From contig NZ_FNKO01000001.1 of assembly GCF_900100925.1 (NCBI RefSeq), positions 1,550,001 through 1,614,000 on the forward strand: DNA of 64,000 nucleotides, in the 5' to 3' direction. The translations under genes and the position numbers were made by a program. Positions 12,265 through 20,931 of this stretch are shown piece by piece. Position 1 is the stretch's first letter. Each line of letters opens with the position of its first letter. Under the pieces are notes generated by a model. It was not told where the DNA came from, did not search any database, and worked only from the letters and a program-made list of their open reading frames with translations. The DNA comes from Actinopolyspora saharensis. GTDB taxonomy: Bacteria; Actinomycetota; Actinomycetes; Mycobacteriales; Pseudonocardiaceae.

Positions 12265-12734
12265 ATGCGTGACCCCGCGAACCCCTGCTCCGCCTCCCCG
12301 GGGCGGAGAGCGGAGAGCTCCCGAACGGATTTCCCCGAGCACATCGCCGTGTACGGCACCCTGCGGAGCAACGGGTCGGCGTCCGGGCTGCTGGCCGAGC
12401 TGGTTGCCGCGCGGGAGGGGACACCACCCTGCCCGGGGTGCTGTACGACACGGGACGCGGTTATCCGGCCTTCGTTCTCGAGCGGTTCCCACCCCGTCCC
12501 TCGCGGGAACCGGCGGAGCGCGGTGTGCCCGCCGAGGTGTACCGGCTGCGCGATCCCCGCAGCGCCCTCCCCGTGCTGGACGACTACGAGGGACCGGAGT
12601 ACGAACGTCTCGTGCTCGACCTCGACGCCGAGCGCTCGTGCTGGGTGTACGTCTGGCGTCCCCCGGTCGAAGGTATGCGCAGGATTTTCGGGGGCTGGAC
12701 GGAGTCCTGTCGACAGCACCCGCGCGACGGGTGA
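12265..12734 (+). pseudogene. Gamma-glutamylcyclotransferase-family protein, frameshifted
   Basis: The reading frame from ATG 12265 gives the family signature HIAVYGTLRSNGSASGLL, then runs into unrelated sequence after about 12415. A second frame resumes the expected sequence (TTLPGVLYDTGRGYP, then AEVYRLRDPRSALPVLDDYEGPEYERLVLD, here split in mind at DDYEGP) and ends at 12734. The switch is from frame 1 to frame 0 in the run around 12400-12425, equivalent to one missing base. The join restores a protein of about 155 aa, normal for the AIG2/GGCT fold. Either a recent inactivation or a sequencing error. Confidence 0.8.
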
Positions 12735-13009
12735 GCCAGGGCCGCCGACGCGCGCAGCCCCCGCGGCCCGAGCGTGTCCGGGCCGGTGCTCGCCGGGGAA
12801 ATGTCCTAGGATCTCGGGCGGAACGATCCGTTCGGAAAGCTCTCGACCCGACACGTGGGCCGAGACCTCGCTCCGAGAGGCCCGGGCATCCGGTCGGAAT
12901 CAACCATCCCACGATGATCTCTCAACGTCTCCCGGGCGCGGGCGAACCGAGCACGGGCTCCCCCGTTACCACGCACCCGGGGACACGCTGGACGAACTGG
13001 AGAAAACCG

Positions 13010-13888
13010 ATGACTACGGTCGCGTTTCTGGGGACCGGGACCATGGGCGCTCCGATGGCGAGCAACCTGCTCGGAGCCGGTTTCGACGTCAGGGTCTGGA
13101 ACCGTAGCCAGGACAAGGCCGCTCCGCTCGGCGCGGAGGGGGCGATGGTCGCGGACACTCCGACGGAGGCGGCCCACAACGCCGATGTCCTGGTGACCAT
13201 GCTGCTGGACACGGAGGCGACCGTGCAGGCCGGCCGCGAGGCCGTCGCGGCGCTGGGCCCCGACTCCGTCTGGGTGCAGATGGGCACCATCGGCCTGGAG
13301 GGAATGGAGCGGGTCCGGCAGCTCGCTCAGGAGATCACGCTGGTCGACGCTCCCGTGCTCGGAACCCGCGCCCCCGCCGAGCAGGGCACACTGACGGTAC
13401 TCGCCGCGGCCTCCCCCGAGGTTCGGTCCACTGTGCGACCGCTGCTGGACGCGGTCGGGCAACGCACCCTGTGGGTGGGTGAGAACGCGGCGTTCGCGAG
13501 CGGCACGCGGCTGAAGTTGGCGGTCAACAGCTGGGTGCTCACACTCACCAACGCCGTGGGGGAATCACTGTCGCTGGCCCGGCATCTCGGGCTGGATCCG
13601 AACCTGTTCCTGGACGCCATCGACGGCAGCGCCACCGATTCCCCCTACGCCCACCTGAAGGGCTCGGCGATCCTGAACGAGCAGCTCGCCCCGTCCTTCA
13701 CGGTGCGCGGCGCGGCCAAGGACGCCTCCCTGATCAGCGAGGCCGCGGGGGACTCCTTGCAACTGGATCTCATCCGTGCGGCCGGTGAGCGCCTTCAGCG
13801 GGCCGAGGAGGCGGGTTACGCGGACTCGGACATGGCAGCGGCGTACTTCGCGTCCTTCGTTTCCAACACCTCGACCGGGTCGGAATAG
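13010..13888 (+). CDS. NAD(P)-dependent beta-hydroxyacid dehydrogenase family protein
   Basis: 292 aa; ATG at 13010 with GGAG 7 nt upstream. The N-terminal Rossmann domain has FLGTGTMGAPMASNLLGAGF, and the second domain carries the catalytic-Lys region GTRLKLAVNSWVLTL. The lengths match 3-hydroxyisobutyrate/glyoxylate/tartronate-semialdehyde reductases. The substrate-binding motif is written here as DAPVLGTRAPAEQGTL instead of the common DAPVSGG, so the exact substrate is unclear and it may belong to the imine-reductase-related branch. Confidence 0.9.
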   Translation: MTTVAFLGTGTMGAPMASNLLGAGFDVRVWNRSQDKAAPLGAEGAMVADTPTEAAHNADVLVTMLLDTEATVQAGREAVAALGPDSVWVQMGTIGLEGMERVRQLAQEITLVDAPVLGTRAPAEQGTLTVLAAASPEVRSTVRPLLDAVGQRTLWVGENAAFASGTRLKLAVNSWVLTLTNAVGESLSLARHLGLDPNLFLDAIDGSATDSPYAHLKGSAILNEQLAPSFTVRGAAKDASLISEAAGDSLQLDLIRAAGERLQRAEEAGYADSDMAAAYFASFVSNTSTGSE

Positions 13889-13944
13889 CGGTGGGTGTTT
13901 CCCAGCGGCAGCGCCGTGGCGTCTTCCACGGAAGCCGGCACGGC

Positions 13945-14208
13945 CTACCTGACCCGCCCGCGCCAGATACGGAACGTCAACAGCGCTCCCGCCAACGCGG
14001 CGGCCAGCAGAGCCGCGCCGAACTCGGCGAGCACGAGCAGAGCTGTGGACAGTCCCATGGCCACCACGGCGAGTACCAGTAGCGGTGAGATTCTGCGCCA
14101 GACGGATCGCGGGGTCCCCTCGGCCAGGCCACGGGCCAGTTCGGGATCCTCCTCGGTGAGCCGGTTTTCGATCTCTTCCAGGCTGCGGCGCTCGTATTTG
14201 TCCAACAT
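13945..14208 (-). CDS. DUF3040 domain membrane protein
   Basis: 87 aa; GGGAGGTCGGCG precedes the ATG. It starts with the DUF3040 pattern (LDKYERRSLEEIENRLTEED), then two adjacent hydrophobic segments and a basic tail FRIWRGRVR. The family is actinobacterial, membrane-bound and without known function. A paralogue lies at 20576-20842. Confidence 0.88.
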   Translation of the reverse strand: MLDKYERRSLEEIENRLTEEDPELARGLAEGTPRSVWRRISPLLVLAVVAMGLSTALLVLAEFGAALLAAALAGALLTFRIWRGRVR

Positions 14209-14354
14209 CGCCGACCTCCCGCAGCTTTCGCTGTCCGCTCCTCACTCGGGCACGACCAGTGTCACACCCGAACGACCCTGAGAGCCAGTCGCGAAAGCGA
14301 GGAGTGTCGGGAAAGGGACAGCGGCGCTCCCCGGAAGGCCGAGAGATCGAGAGA

Positions 14355-14383
14355 CCCGGCGGGGCTCGGCGAGCCCCGCCGGG
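14355..14383 (-). terminator. GC hairpin downstream of the quinone oxidoreductase gene
   Basis: Perfect 13-bp arms CCCGGCGGGGCTC and GAGCCCCGCCGGG with a 3-nt loop, about 45 nt after the minus-strand stop at 14428. Confidence 0.65.
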
Positions 14384-14427
14384 CCACCGTAGTTCGTGGT
14401 CCGGCGGGAGCCGAGATTCCCGGGGGA

Positions 14428-15366
14428 TCAGGAGGTGAAGTCGAGCACCAGGCGACCGCGGGTTCCGCCCGCTTCCAGCACCCGGTGGGCCTCGGCCGCC
14501 TGGTCGGCGGGAAAGACCTTCGCCACTCGCAGACTCAGCACTCCCTGCTCCACCTGTTTGCGGAGCCCGTCGAGCGCTGCCCTGTCCTCAACGGATTCGA
14601 CCACCATCACCCGGTGCACGGTGATGCCGCGACCGGGGTCGCCGTTCCAGCCGCGCACCACGGCCAGCCCGCCGCCGTCCCGGATCGCGGGGGCCACTTC
14701 CCCGTTCAACACCGCTCCGTCGGCGACTCCGGCCACTCCTTCGGGAACCAGTTCCCGAATTCGTTCGGCGACGTCGTTCCCCCGCCGCACCACCTGGTCC
14801 GCACCGAGCTCGCGCACCAGGTTCTCGTCGGCGGCGGAAGCATCGGCGATCACGTGCAGGCCCTTCGTCTTGGCCAGTTGGATCACGTAACCTCCGAAGG
14901 ATCCCGCGGCACCGGTGACCGCCAAGGTCTCCCCGGGGGAGAGCCCGAGCTGCTCCAGCGCGAGATGCGCGGTGAGCCCGTTCATGGGAAGTGTGGAGGC
15001 CGCGGCGAAATCGACCCCTTCCGGCACGGGCACCACGGAGTTCGCGGGGACGACGATCTCGTCCGCATACGCCCCACCACGCGAATCGATCGGAACGACG
15101 ACCGCCATGACGCGATCTCCCACCTGCGAGGTGGTGACACCGTCACCGACCTCACTGATCACGCCCGCGGCGTCCATTCCGGGGATGTAGGGCGGGGCCA
15201 GCCCGTCGATGCGGTGCTGCCCGGCACGCAGCGCGGTGTCGGTGGGGTTGACCGTGGCCGCGTGCACTCGGATCCGCACTTCGCCCGCTTCGGGATGTGG
15301 TTCGGCGACGTCCAGAACGCGTAGTTTCTCCGGACCGCCGACCTCTGTGACACCAACTGCTCGCAT
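14428..15366 (-). CDS. NADP-dependent quinone oxidoreductase-like zinc-type MDR dehydrogenase
   Basis: 312 aa from ATG at 15366; upstream sequence shows no strong ribosome site. GroES-like N-domain (GEVRIRVHAATVNPTDTALR, PYIPGMDAAGVISEVGDGV) and a Rossmann domain with GAAGSFGGYVIQLAK in place of AxxGxxG. No structural-zinc cysteines are present, so it belongs to the zeta-crystallin/quinone reductase branch of the MDR family, which reduces quinones or enones with NADPH. Confidence 0.9.
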   Translation of the reverse strand: MRAVGVTEVGGPEKLRVLDVAEPHPEAGEVRIRVHAATVNPTDTALRAGQHRIDGLAPPYIPGMDAAGVISEVGDGVTTSQVGDRVMAVVVPIDSRGGAYADEIVVPANSVVPVPEGVDFAAASTLPMNGLTAHLALEQLGLSPGETLAVTGAAGSFGGYVIQLAKTKGLHVIADASAADENLVRELGADQVVRRGNDVAERIRELVPEGVAGVADGAVLNGEVAPAIRDGGGLAVVRGWNGDPGRGITVHRVMVVESVEDRAALDGLRKQVEQGVLSLRVAKVFPADQAAEAHRVLEAGGTRGRLVLDFTS

Positions 15367-15816
15367 GTCAGGGTCAACCACACCGAAGCCGCGTATCTTC
15401 CAACGAGCGGAAGCTTTTTTCACGCCGGGGAAGCGAATACGTTTCGCCGCGCTCGCGGGACAACTGCTGAGTGGCCGATCGGATACGGACGATACAAAGA
15501 AGCAGACCGTTCGGGAAAAGACGAACCGCGGTAACTCTCACCGAAAGAGCGACAGGCCGTCGCACCGACACCGGATTCGCTCGAGAACGACCCGTGAAGG
15601 TATGGCCCGCCCGTGGCGGCGTCCGAATCGGCGGGGGATGCGACTCGGACGCCGTCACGAGGCACGGCCGGAACCGGTGACGAGGTCACCGGTTACAAGC
15701 TCTTTCCGTTGCGCACACCGGATGGGCACGACCGGTCACGCGAAGCGAACCGCAGGGGATCGCCGCAGCTTTCCGACAGCGAGCACATCTCCACCAGCGG
15801 ACCGGAGCTCACTGCG
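15367..15816. other. Intergenic region upstream of the quinone oxidoreductase
   Basis: 450 nt between two minus-strand genes. No supported gene, repeat or terminator was found; it should contain the promoter of the oxidoreductase. Confidence 0.4.
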
Positions 15817-16110
15817 TCACTGCTGGGCAGGCGAGGACTGGGTACCGGTGGAGGCGGTGGTACGGCGAGCACGACGGGCGGACTTGCGCCGCTCGTCCGG
15901 GGTCAGCCCGCCGAAGATGCCGAAGTCGAGTCCGTTGCTCTGCGCGTAGGCCAGGCACTCGGAACGCACGGGGCAACTTCCGCACACTGCTTTGGCACGC
16001 TGCACCTGCTCTGCGCCCGGGCCTACCTCGGACACCGGAAAGAACAGCTCCGGATCCTGGTCACGGCAGCTCGCGCGGTGCTGCCAGTCGGTGCTCGTGT
16101 TGTCCATCAT
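15817..16110 (-). CDS. WhiB-family Fe-S transcriptional regulator
   Basis: 97 aa. AGGAGG at 16117-16122 sits 6 nt before the first of two consecutive ATGs. Four cysteines (C15, C43, C46, C52; motif CGSCPVRSEC) bind the [4Fe-4S] cluster, followed by the turn GIFGGLTPDERR and a basic C-terminus KSARRARRT. WhiB proteins act as redox/NO-sensitive partners of the primary sigma factor. The length and the short C-terminus resemble the WhiB1/WblE group, but the GIFGG turn and low identity leave the subgroup open. Confidence 0.95.
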   Translation of the reverse strand: MMDNTSTDWQHRASCRDQDPELFFPVSEVGPGAEQVQRAKAVCGSCPVRSECLAYAQSNGLDFGIFGGLTPDERRKSARRARRTTASTGTQSSPAQQ

Positions 16111-16871
16111 GTGGCGCCTCCTCTCGTTTGCGGGCGCGGTTGTGTGCCTGCTGCTGATGGTCGGGTTGGGACGCCTTTTCGGCGCATGAGTTCATCGCGG
16201 CTGTGAAAAGGCCGCACCGACGTCACGTGTCGGAACACGTCGACGTGGCGGGATAGCGACCAGCCTCACCTGCAACGCTGTGGGACCGGAACCAGTTCCG
16301 CACCGGACGGGTGTGTCCGCTCACAACAACCACACGATCAACCTGCCGGGAAATCCCGGCGGGCGCTCAGCCTGTCTTCCGAATCGTTCGGCTCGAAACA
16401 AAAGCGCGCGCCAGCCGACCACGGGCACAAAAAGACCCGCGGTTCGGATGCCTCATGTCGTTGTCACCGCACCGGTCCGCGGTCACCGGGCTCCGCCAAC
16501 GGGATTCCACCGTCCTCCAGACGGTCTCAACCCGCAACCGGTTTCCCACAGTAGCCACGTTTACCCCATTTGACCAGCGTCGCAGCAGAGTGTTTCCGCT
16601 TCGATCGGCCTGAAGACTCTTCGTGAAGCATCGTGAAGCAGTCCACACGGCAGCGCCACGACTCACTCATGCAACGCTGATCGACTGCATCCTACACACG
16701 AATCCGTTCACTCGTACAGCGGTAGCCGCCGAATCGAAGGTGTGATGTCGCATTCCCTCCGTCACGGAAGGAACACCGCGACAGCACATATCGCACTCGG
16801 ACTCGGCGGAGTGCCACCGAGCAGCGCGCAACCGAACGAAACTGCCTGCTCGCTGCCGACGATTCTCGCGA
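16111..16871. other. Long intergenic region upstream of whiB
   Basis: 761 nt, lower GC than neighbours, without a supported gene. An inverted repeat ACGTGT-CGGA-ACACGT lies at 16225-16240, about 115 nt upstream of the whiB start on its strand, and could be an operator. A short direct repeat CGTGAAGCA occurs twice at about 16621-16640. Confidence 0.45.
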
Positions 16872-17486
16872 TCACTCGTTCTCCTCGGCCGCGGCCGCAG
16901 TGCAATGAGCCCGCAGAACCCCGGGAACGCTCTCCGCGAGCACGCGGGCGACGTGGCGGTCCTCTGCGCTGTCGTAGGCGTCGACGATCAGGGCCGTTCC
17001 CTCGTCGACCTCCACGCTCCATCGCCTCGGCCCCCCGACGAAGGAGAGACGGTAACTGATGTCCCTGGCCAGCAGGTCGTCATCGCGTGCCAGAGTGCGC
17101 ACGAGATCGCGTCCGGTCACCATGCCCACCAGTCGCCCCTCCTCCACGACGGGAACGCTGCGAACGCGCTCCTCGAGGAGGACCCGCACCAGGTCGGTCA
17201 CGTCCGTTTCGGGATCTATGCCGGTGATCCGGGGAGATATCAACTCCCCGACCACCCCGGGAGGCGGTTCCCCGTGCTCCTCCGCCCCGCCCGAGTACCG
17301 CGGATCGCGCGGAAAACGGTTCCGCACCAGATCGAGCTCGGTCACCTCTCCGAGCAGCCGGTCCTCGGAGTCCACCACGGGCAACGCGGTCACGCCGTGC
17401 TCGACCAGCATCCCGGCGGCGGCTTTCACCGGAGTCTCCGCCCTGGCCACCACCCCGGGTTCGGCCATGATGTCCCGTACTCGCAT
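16872..17486 (-). CDS. CBS-pair protein with C-terminal BON-like domain
   Basis: 204 aa; ATG at 17486 with GAAGGG 7 nt upstream. Two CBS motifs (VRDIMAEPGVVARAETPVK ... GVTALPVVDSEDRLLGEVTE and ELISPRITGIDPETDV ... RSVPVVEEGRLVGMVTGRD) are followed by a BON-like segment (RDISYRLSF ... GTALIVDAYDSAED). CBS pairs bind adenine nucleotides; the closest well-known relative by context is the mycobacterial hypoxic response protein Rv2626c. It starts 10 nt after the Rv1733c-like gene and is probably the second gene of that operon. Confidence 0.9.
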   Translation of the reverse strand: MRVRDIMAEPGVVARAETPVKAAAGMLVEHGVTALPVVDSEDRLLGEVTELDLVRNRFPRDPRYSGGAEEHGEPPPGVVGELISPRITGIDPETDVTDLVRVLLEERVRSVPVVEEGRLVGMVTGRDLVRTLARDDDLLARDISYRLSFVGGPRRWSVEVDEGTALIVDAYDSAEDRHVARVLAESVPGVLRAHCTAAAAEENE

Positions 17487-17496
17487 CAAGATCCCT

Positions 17497-18099
17497 TCAC
17501 ACCTGACCGCCGTCGCGAAACCCGCTCCAGAGAGGTCCGAACATCTTCCACTCCCGTTGCCAGCTCCGCCGTCGCACACGGTCGAGCAGGCAACGCGAGC
17601 CCCAGAAAAGTCCCGCACATCCGAACAGGACCGCCAGCCACAGACTCGCCGCGGCGGCCAATCCCTCCCGAACGGCTCCTCCCCTGCTCATCGGGGACTG
17701 CACCTTCTCGCCCCGCTCGTCGACCCAGATCCGCACACCTTCCCGCGCCCGGGTGCCCACCTCGGCCGCGACGGTTCCGGTCCGCAACGCCCCTCCCGGG
17801 GAATGCCAGTAGGCGGGGGTCTCGGAGACCGCGGCCGTCCCGCGAACGTCGGGCACCTCCGAAACGGCGTCCTCCATCAGCACCGCCGTCACCGGGGTTC
17901 TGCTCCGCACCTGGTTACGTGCTTCCCGGAACTGCTCGGCGTGGGTCTGGGCACCGACCACCGCTGATACCGGCAAAGCCAACAGCGGCACCGTCAGCAC
18001 CACGGCGAGCAGCACCCCCTCCAGGCGGTCCGAGGCACGAGCGAGCGGGTTGCCGCCGGGACGAATCAGACGTCTCAAGCGGAGAGCGGATTCCCCCAC
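17497..18099 (-). CDS. Rv1733c-like membrane protein
   Basis: 200 aa. Two GTG codons are possible; 18099 is preferred because AGGAGG (18108-18113) is 8 nt away from it but only 2 nt from 18105. One transmembrane segment near residue 30 (LLAVVLTVPLLALPVSAVV), an extracytoplasmic middle part, and a second near residue 165 (LWLAVLFGCAGLFWG). The N-terminal RPGGNPLARASDRLEG matches the Rv1733c family, DosR-regulated in Mycobacterium tuberculosis. Function unknown. Likely co-transcribed with the CBS-BON gene downstream. Confidence 0.85.
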   Translation of the reverse strand: MGESALRLRRLIRPGGNPLARASDRLEGVLLAVVLTVPLLALPVSAVVGAQTHAEQFREARNQVRSRTPVTAVLMEDAVSEVPDVRGTAAVSETPAYWHSPGGALRTGTVAAEVGTRAREGVRIWVDERGEKVQSPMSRGGAVREGLAAAASLWLAVLFGCAGLFWGSRCLLDRVRRRSWQREWKMFGPLWSGFRDGGQV

Positions 18100-18249
18100 C
18101 GTCACCGCCTCCTTCTCCGAGGCACTCCTCGAACGAGTCGTCCGAGAGCCGAAAAACCGTCGTGGCGAGCAGGTCGTGGCGAGCGGGGAGTCCCACCGCC
18201 TACGGGGTCAATTCCTCACCGTTGCTCGGCAGATCCATCCCTCCGCCCT

Positions 18250-18263
18250 TCGGGACTTCCCGA
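18250..18263. promoter_or_regulatory. Palindrome resembling a DosR half-site upstream of the Rv1733c-like operon
   Basis: TCGGGA-CT-TCCCGA is a perfect inverted repeat. One side, TTCGGGACTT at 18249-18258, matches the first ten positions of the mycobacterial DosR box TTSGGGACTWWAGTCCCSAA. The second half-site is too close to match the full 20-bp box. It lies about 150 nt upstream of the operon start. Confidence 0.35.
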
Positions 18264-18455
18264 GTAGGCCGCCCCGCGACAGCGGAGCGCCCCTTCGGAC
18301 CTCGTAACAGGACCTCGTGCTCACCCCTCTCCCGTATAGCACGAAAGTGTGATCGATGCAGCGAGGAAGGAGGCCCGGCACGAATGTGCCCGGAAACGAT
18401 CACGCGGCCCCCGGACGCTGCCGACAAAACACGAAGAATCGAACACGACCCGGCC

Positions 18456-18580
18456 GGAAAGGACTCGCGGTGCTCATGCTTTCCAGTGCTCGAACTGCTC
18501 TTCCCGGATCTTGGTCACCACAGTTGCCCGGGCAAGACGATCGTCCACCCCCGGAAAGGACTTCCCGGAAAGGACTTCCC
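18456..18580. repeat. Three copies of GGAAAGGACT, two in tandem
   Basis: GGAAAGGACTTCCC occurs twice head-to-tail at 18553-18566 and 18567-18580, and GGAAAGGACT once more at 18456-18465. The repeats lie in the 794-nt region between the divergent Rv1733c-like operon and the second USP gene, which otherwise holds no supported gene. Confidence 0.6.
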
Positions 18581-18893
18581 GGCACGACCGTTCCCGCCCT
18601 CGATCGCACCGTGACCGAGCACGGTCGCGAGCACGCGCATCGGCCGGCCGAGGCGGTCGAGCCGGCGTGATCGCGTTCAGCGGTCGGCGCAGAGCCCCGA
18701 GCTGAACCGCCCTCCGTCACACCCCGTTCTCCGAGCCTCGGGCGCAGAGGTCGACACACCGGAGCAGGCGTGGAATTCGCCCCACGACCTCGGTGCGCGG
18801 GCTTACCATGACCGGCGGACCGCTCGGAGCGAGCCGCACCGGACAGGCCGTTCGGCGGGAACCACCACCTTGGCGCGCGAAGGGTTGGCAGCG

Positions 18894-19799
18894 ATGTGCG
18901 CAGAGCAGAACGGCAAAGTCGTCGTCGGGTTCGACGGACTCGACCACTCCCGGGAAACCGTTCGCTGGGCTGCCTTCGAAGCGGTCAGCAGGGACCGGGA
19001 GCTGGTGGTGGTCCGGGCAATTCCCGCACCGCTGGAGCAGCTCACCCGAATCCGCCTGCCCAGCGAATCAGTGGAGTTCGAACCACTGCGCACCGAGTGC
19101 GAGAACGAAGTGAACACGATGGTGTCCGAGTGCAGGGAGGAGTTGCCCGAGCTCCGGGTGGAGACCGCCATGAAGCTGGGACACCCCGCCAAGATCATCG
19201 GGGAGCTGGCGGACCGGGCCGACCTGCTGGTGCTCGGCCCTCCGGAGCAGTCCCAGCCCTGGCGCATGCTGCTCGGTTCGACCTCGGCCGAGCTCGTCCG
19301 CACCGCCCGTCCTCCTGTGGTGGTGGTACGTGGTGAGCGCGAACGAGAACGAATCACCACGGACCCCCGGCAGTTCACTCGGGTGGTGGTGGGTGTGGAC
19401 GGCTCCCGAGGGAGCGAACGGGCGCTCGGCTTCGCCCACGAATTCGCTTCGCGCCATCAGGCGGAACTGGTCGCGCTGCTGTCCTGGAACGAAGTTCGCA
19501 AGTACACCACGTCCCCGACCGCCCGCCGCAAGCTCGACTGGCAGCAGGTGCACGACACCTGCGAACGGGTCCTCACGGAGTCCGTGGCCGGGTGGAAGGA
19601 GCAGTACCCGGACGTCTCCCTGCACAGCGAAGTGGTCACCACGGAAGGAGCCGCCGACGCCCTGTTCTCGGCCTCGGAGCAGGCCGACCTGTTGGTGGTG
19701 GGCAGCCAGGGGCGGGGGCCGATCCGCTCGAGCCTGCTCGGATCGGTCAGTCACGCCGTGGCGCACTACGCGCGCTGTCCCGTGGCGGTCGTGCACTGA
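18894..19799 (+). CDS. Universal stress protein, tandem USP domains
   Basis: 301 aa from ATG 18894 with GAAGGG upstream. Two USP domains. The second keeps the ATP-binding loop (GSQGRGPIRSSLLGS), while in the first the loop is degenerate (LGPPEQSQPWRMLLGS lacks the G-x2-G glycines), suggesting only one nucleotide site. It is flanked by Rv1733c-like/CBS-BON and DUF1876 genes, a combination seen in the mycobacterial dormancy regulon. Confidence 0.93.
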   Translation: MCAEQNGKVVVGFDGLDHSRETVRWAAFEAVSRDRELVVVRAIPAPLEQLTRIRLPSESVEFEPLRTECENEVNTMVSECREELPELRVETAMKLGHPAKIIGELADRADLLVLGPPEQSQPWRMLLGSTSAELVRTARPPVVVVRGERERERITTDPRQFTRVVVGVDGSRGSERALGFAHEFASRHQAELVALLSWNEVRKYTTSPTARRKLDWQQVHDTCERVLTESVAGWKEQYPDVSLHSEVVTTEGAADALFSASEQADLLVVGSQGRGPIRSSLLGSVSHAVAHYARCPVAVVH

Positions 19800-19928
19800 A
19801 CGGACCGCGCAAGTCCCCTCTCCCGGCGCGGCCTACCTGCGCCCCTGCCGGAAACCGCTGCGGGAAATCGCGGCCCCCACCGGGACGGCGGAGGCCGCGT
19901 GCTCGTCCGGGTCGGAAGTCATCGAGCA

Positions 19929-20198
19929 TCAGCTGTGGAAATGTGCGGGTTGTCCGGTCGACCGCTCGACATCCGCCGCGGAGACGTCGAGCAGTTGGTC
20001 AGCGAGCTGGGACAGCGCCCTGGAGGCCGCCAGTTCCGCCCCGATCTCGGGGACGTTGACGTCCCGCGGATTCCGGTGGGCGATTCCGTTGCCGCGAAGC
20101 TCCGGTTCGCCCCGTTTCATCAATCGGGCTTCGGCTCTGGTCCTGTCGTCCCGCTCGTCGATGTAGACCGTCACGACCCATTGCTCCGTCGCGATCAT
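19929..20198 (-). CDS. DUF1876 (Rv1738/Rv2632c-like) protein
   Basis: 89 aa; ATG at 20198 with GGAGAAG upstream. MIATEQWVVTVYIDERDD, an acidic/basic middle with RGNGIAHRNPRDVNVPEIG, and a C-terminal helix ending in QPAHFHS define the family. Rv1738 is a strongly hypoxia-induced dimer with structural likeness to ribosome hibernation factors, so a role in shutting down translation under stress is possible. The gene converges with the USP gene. Confidence 0.88.
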   Translation of the reverse strand: MIATEQWVVTVYIDERDDRTRAEARLMKRGEPELRGNGIAHRNPRDVNVPEIGAELAASRALSQLADQLLDVSAADVERSTGQPAHFHS

Positions 20199-20575
20199 GA
20201 TCTTCTCCAGAGGTAAATTGCGCGACCGCTTGGATTCCGCTGCTCCGAGGCTCACGTGGCGGCACCGGTCCTTCGCGCGCCCATCGGCAGCGTCGCTCGT
20301 CCCCGCGCCGGTCCGAGCCATCCCGGGTGTGCGCGGCCGGAGGGTCGACGTTTCCGATCCGCACGGCTCAACCCCGGCAAATGCGGCGCGTAGCACCATG
20401 GTGAACGCGGCAGGCTGCTCCCCGCAACACTTCTCCAGCCCTGCTGAGCAGGCGCCGCTGCCCACCGAGCGATCGGCACTCGGTCACATACCAGATTCGA
20501 GTAATCGCCGCTCTTCCTCGTTCGTCCGTGGCGAGCGACGCTGGAGGTAACTGGTTCGATGGCGGGAGGTGGGGC
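20199..20575. other. Divergent intergenic region, DUF1876 / DUF3040
   Basis: 377 nt between divergent small genes, holding both promoters. No distinct repeat or additional gene seen. Confidence 0.4.
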
Positions 20576-20842
20576 ATGCTCGACCGGGACGAACGGCGCC
20601 GCCTGGACGAGATCGAGCAACACCTGAGCGGAGACGATCCCGATCTCGCCGAGCTCATGACCGGGAACAGTCCGCACGTCTCGTTCCGCGGGAAGCTCAC
20701 CCCCAGGACGGTGTTGATCGCCTTCTCCTATGGATGCGCTCTGCTGTGCCTGCTGCTCGGCGCGGGGGGTGGTTTCTTTCTCGGGGCCGCGCTGGCCACG
20801 GTCCTGCTCGGTTTGCGGGACTGGCGACTGCACTCCGAGTGA
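20576..20842 (+). CDS. DUF3040 domain membrane protein
   Basis: 88 aa; GGGAGG at about 9 nt before ATG 20576. It opens LDRDERRRLDEIEQHLSGDD, as in the paralogue at 13945-14208, followed by a cytosolic stretch, two hydrophobic segments (LIAFSYGCALLCLLLGAGG and FFLGAALATVLLG) and a short charged end. Function unknown. Confidence 0.88.
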   Translation: MLDRDERRRLDEIEQHLSGDDPDLAELMTGNSPHVSFRGKLTPRTVLIAFSYGCALLCLLLGAGGGFFLGAALATVLLGLRDWRLHSE

Positions 20843-20931
20843 CCGGGAACCGGCCGTGACCGCCTGCGCCCGCGCTCTCCTCCGGAACTCGCCGGGAAAC
20901 GGATCCGGGACGGTGGTGGCATGCTGGGGCC

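Noticed and set aside
16109..16189. A possible 26-aa membrane peptide on the plus strand opposite the whiB start
   Set aside because: It has a hydrophobic stretch (FAGAVVCLLLMVGLG) but no ribosome site, and it overlaps the whiB ribosome site and start on the other strand. Chance is the simpler explanation.
18356..18670. A 104-codon plus-strand open frame between the Rv1733c-like and USP genes
   Set aside because: GGAAGGAGG precedes it, but the product is Pro/Arg-rich with no domain-like pattern, and it runs over the tandem direct repeats.
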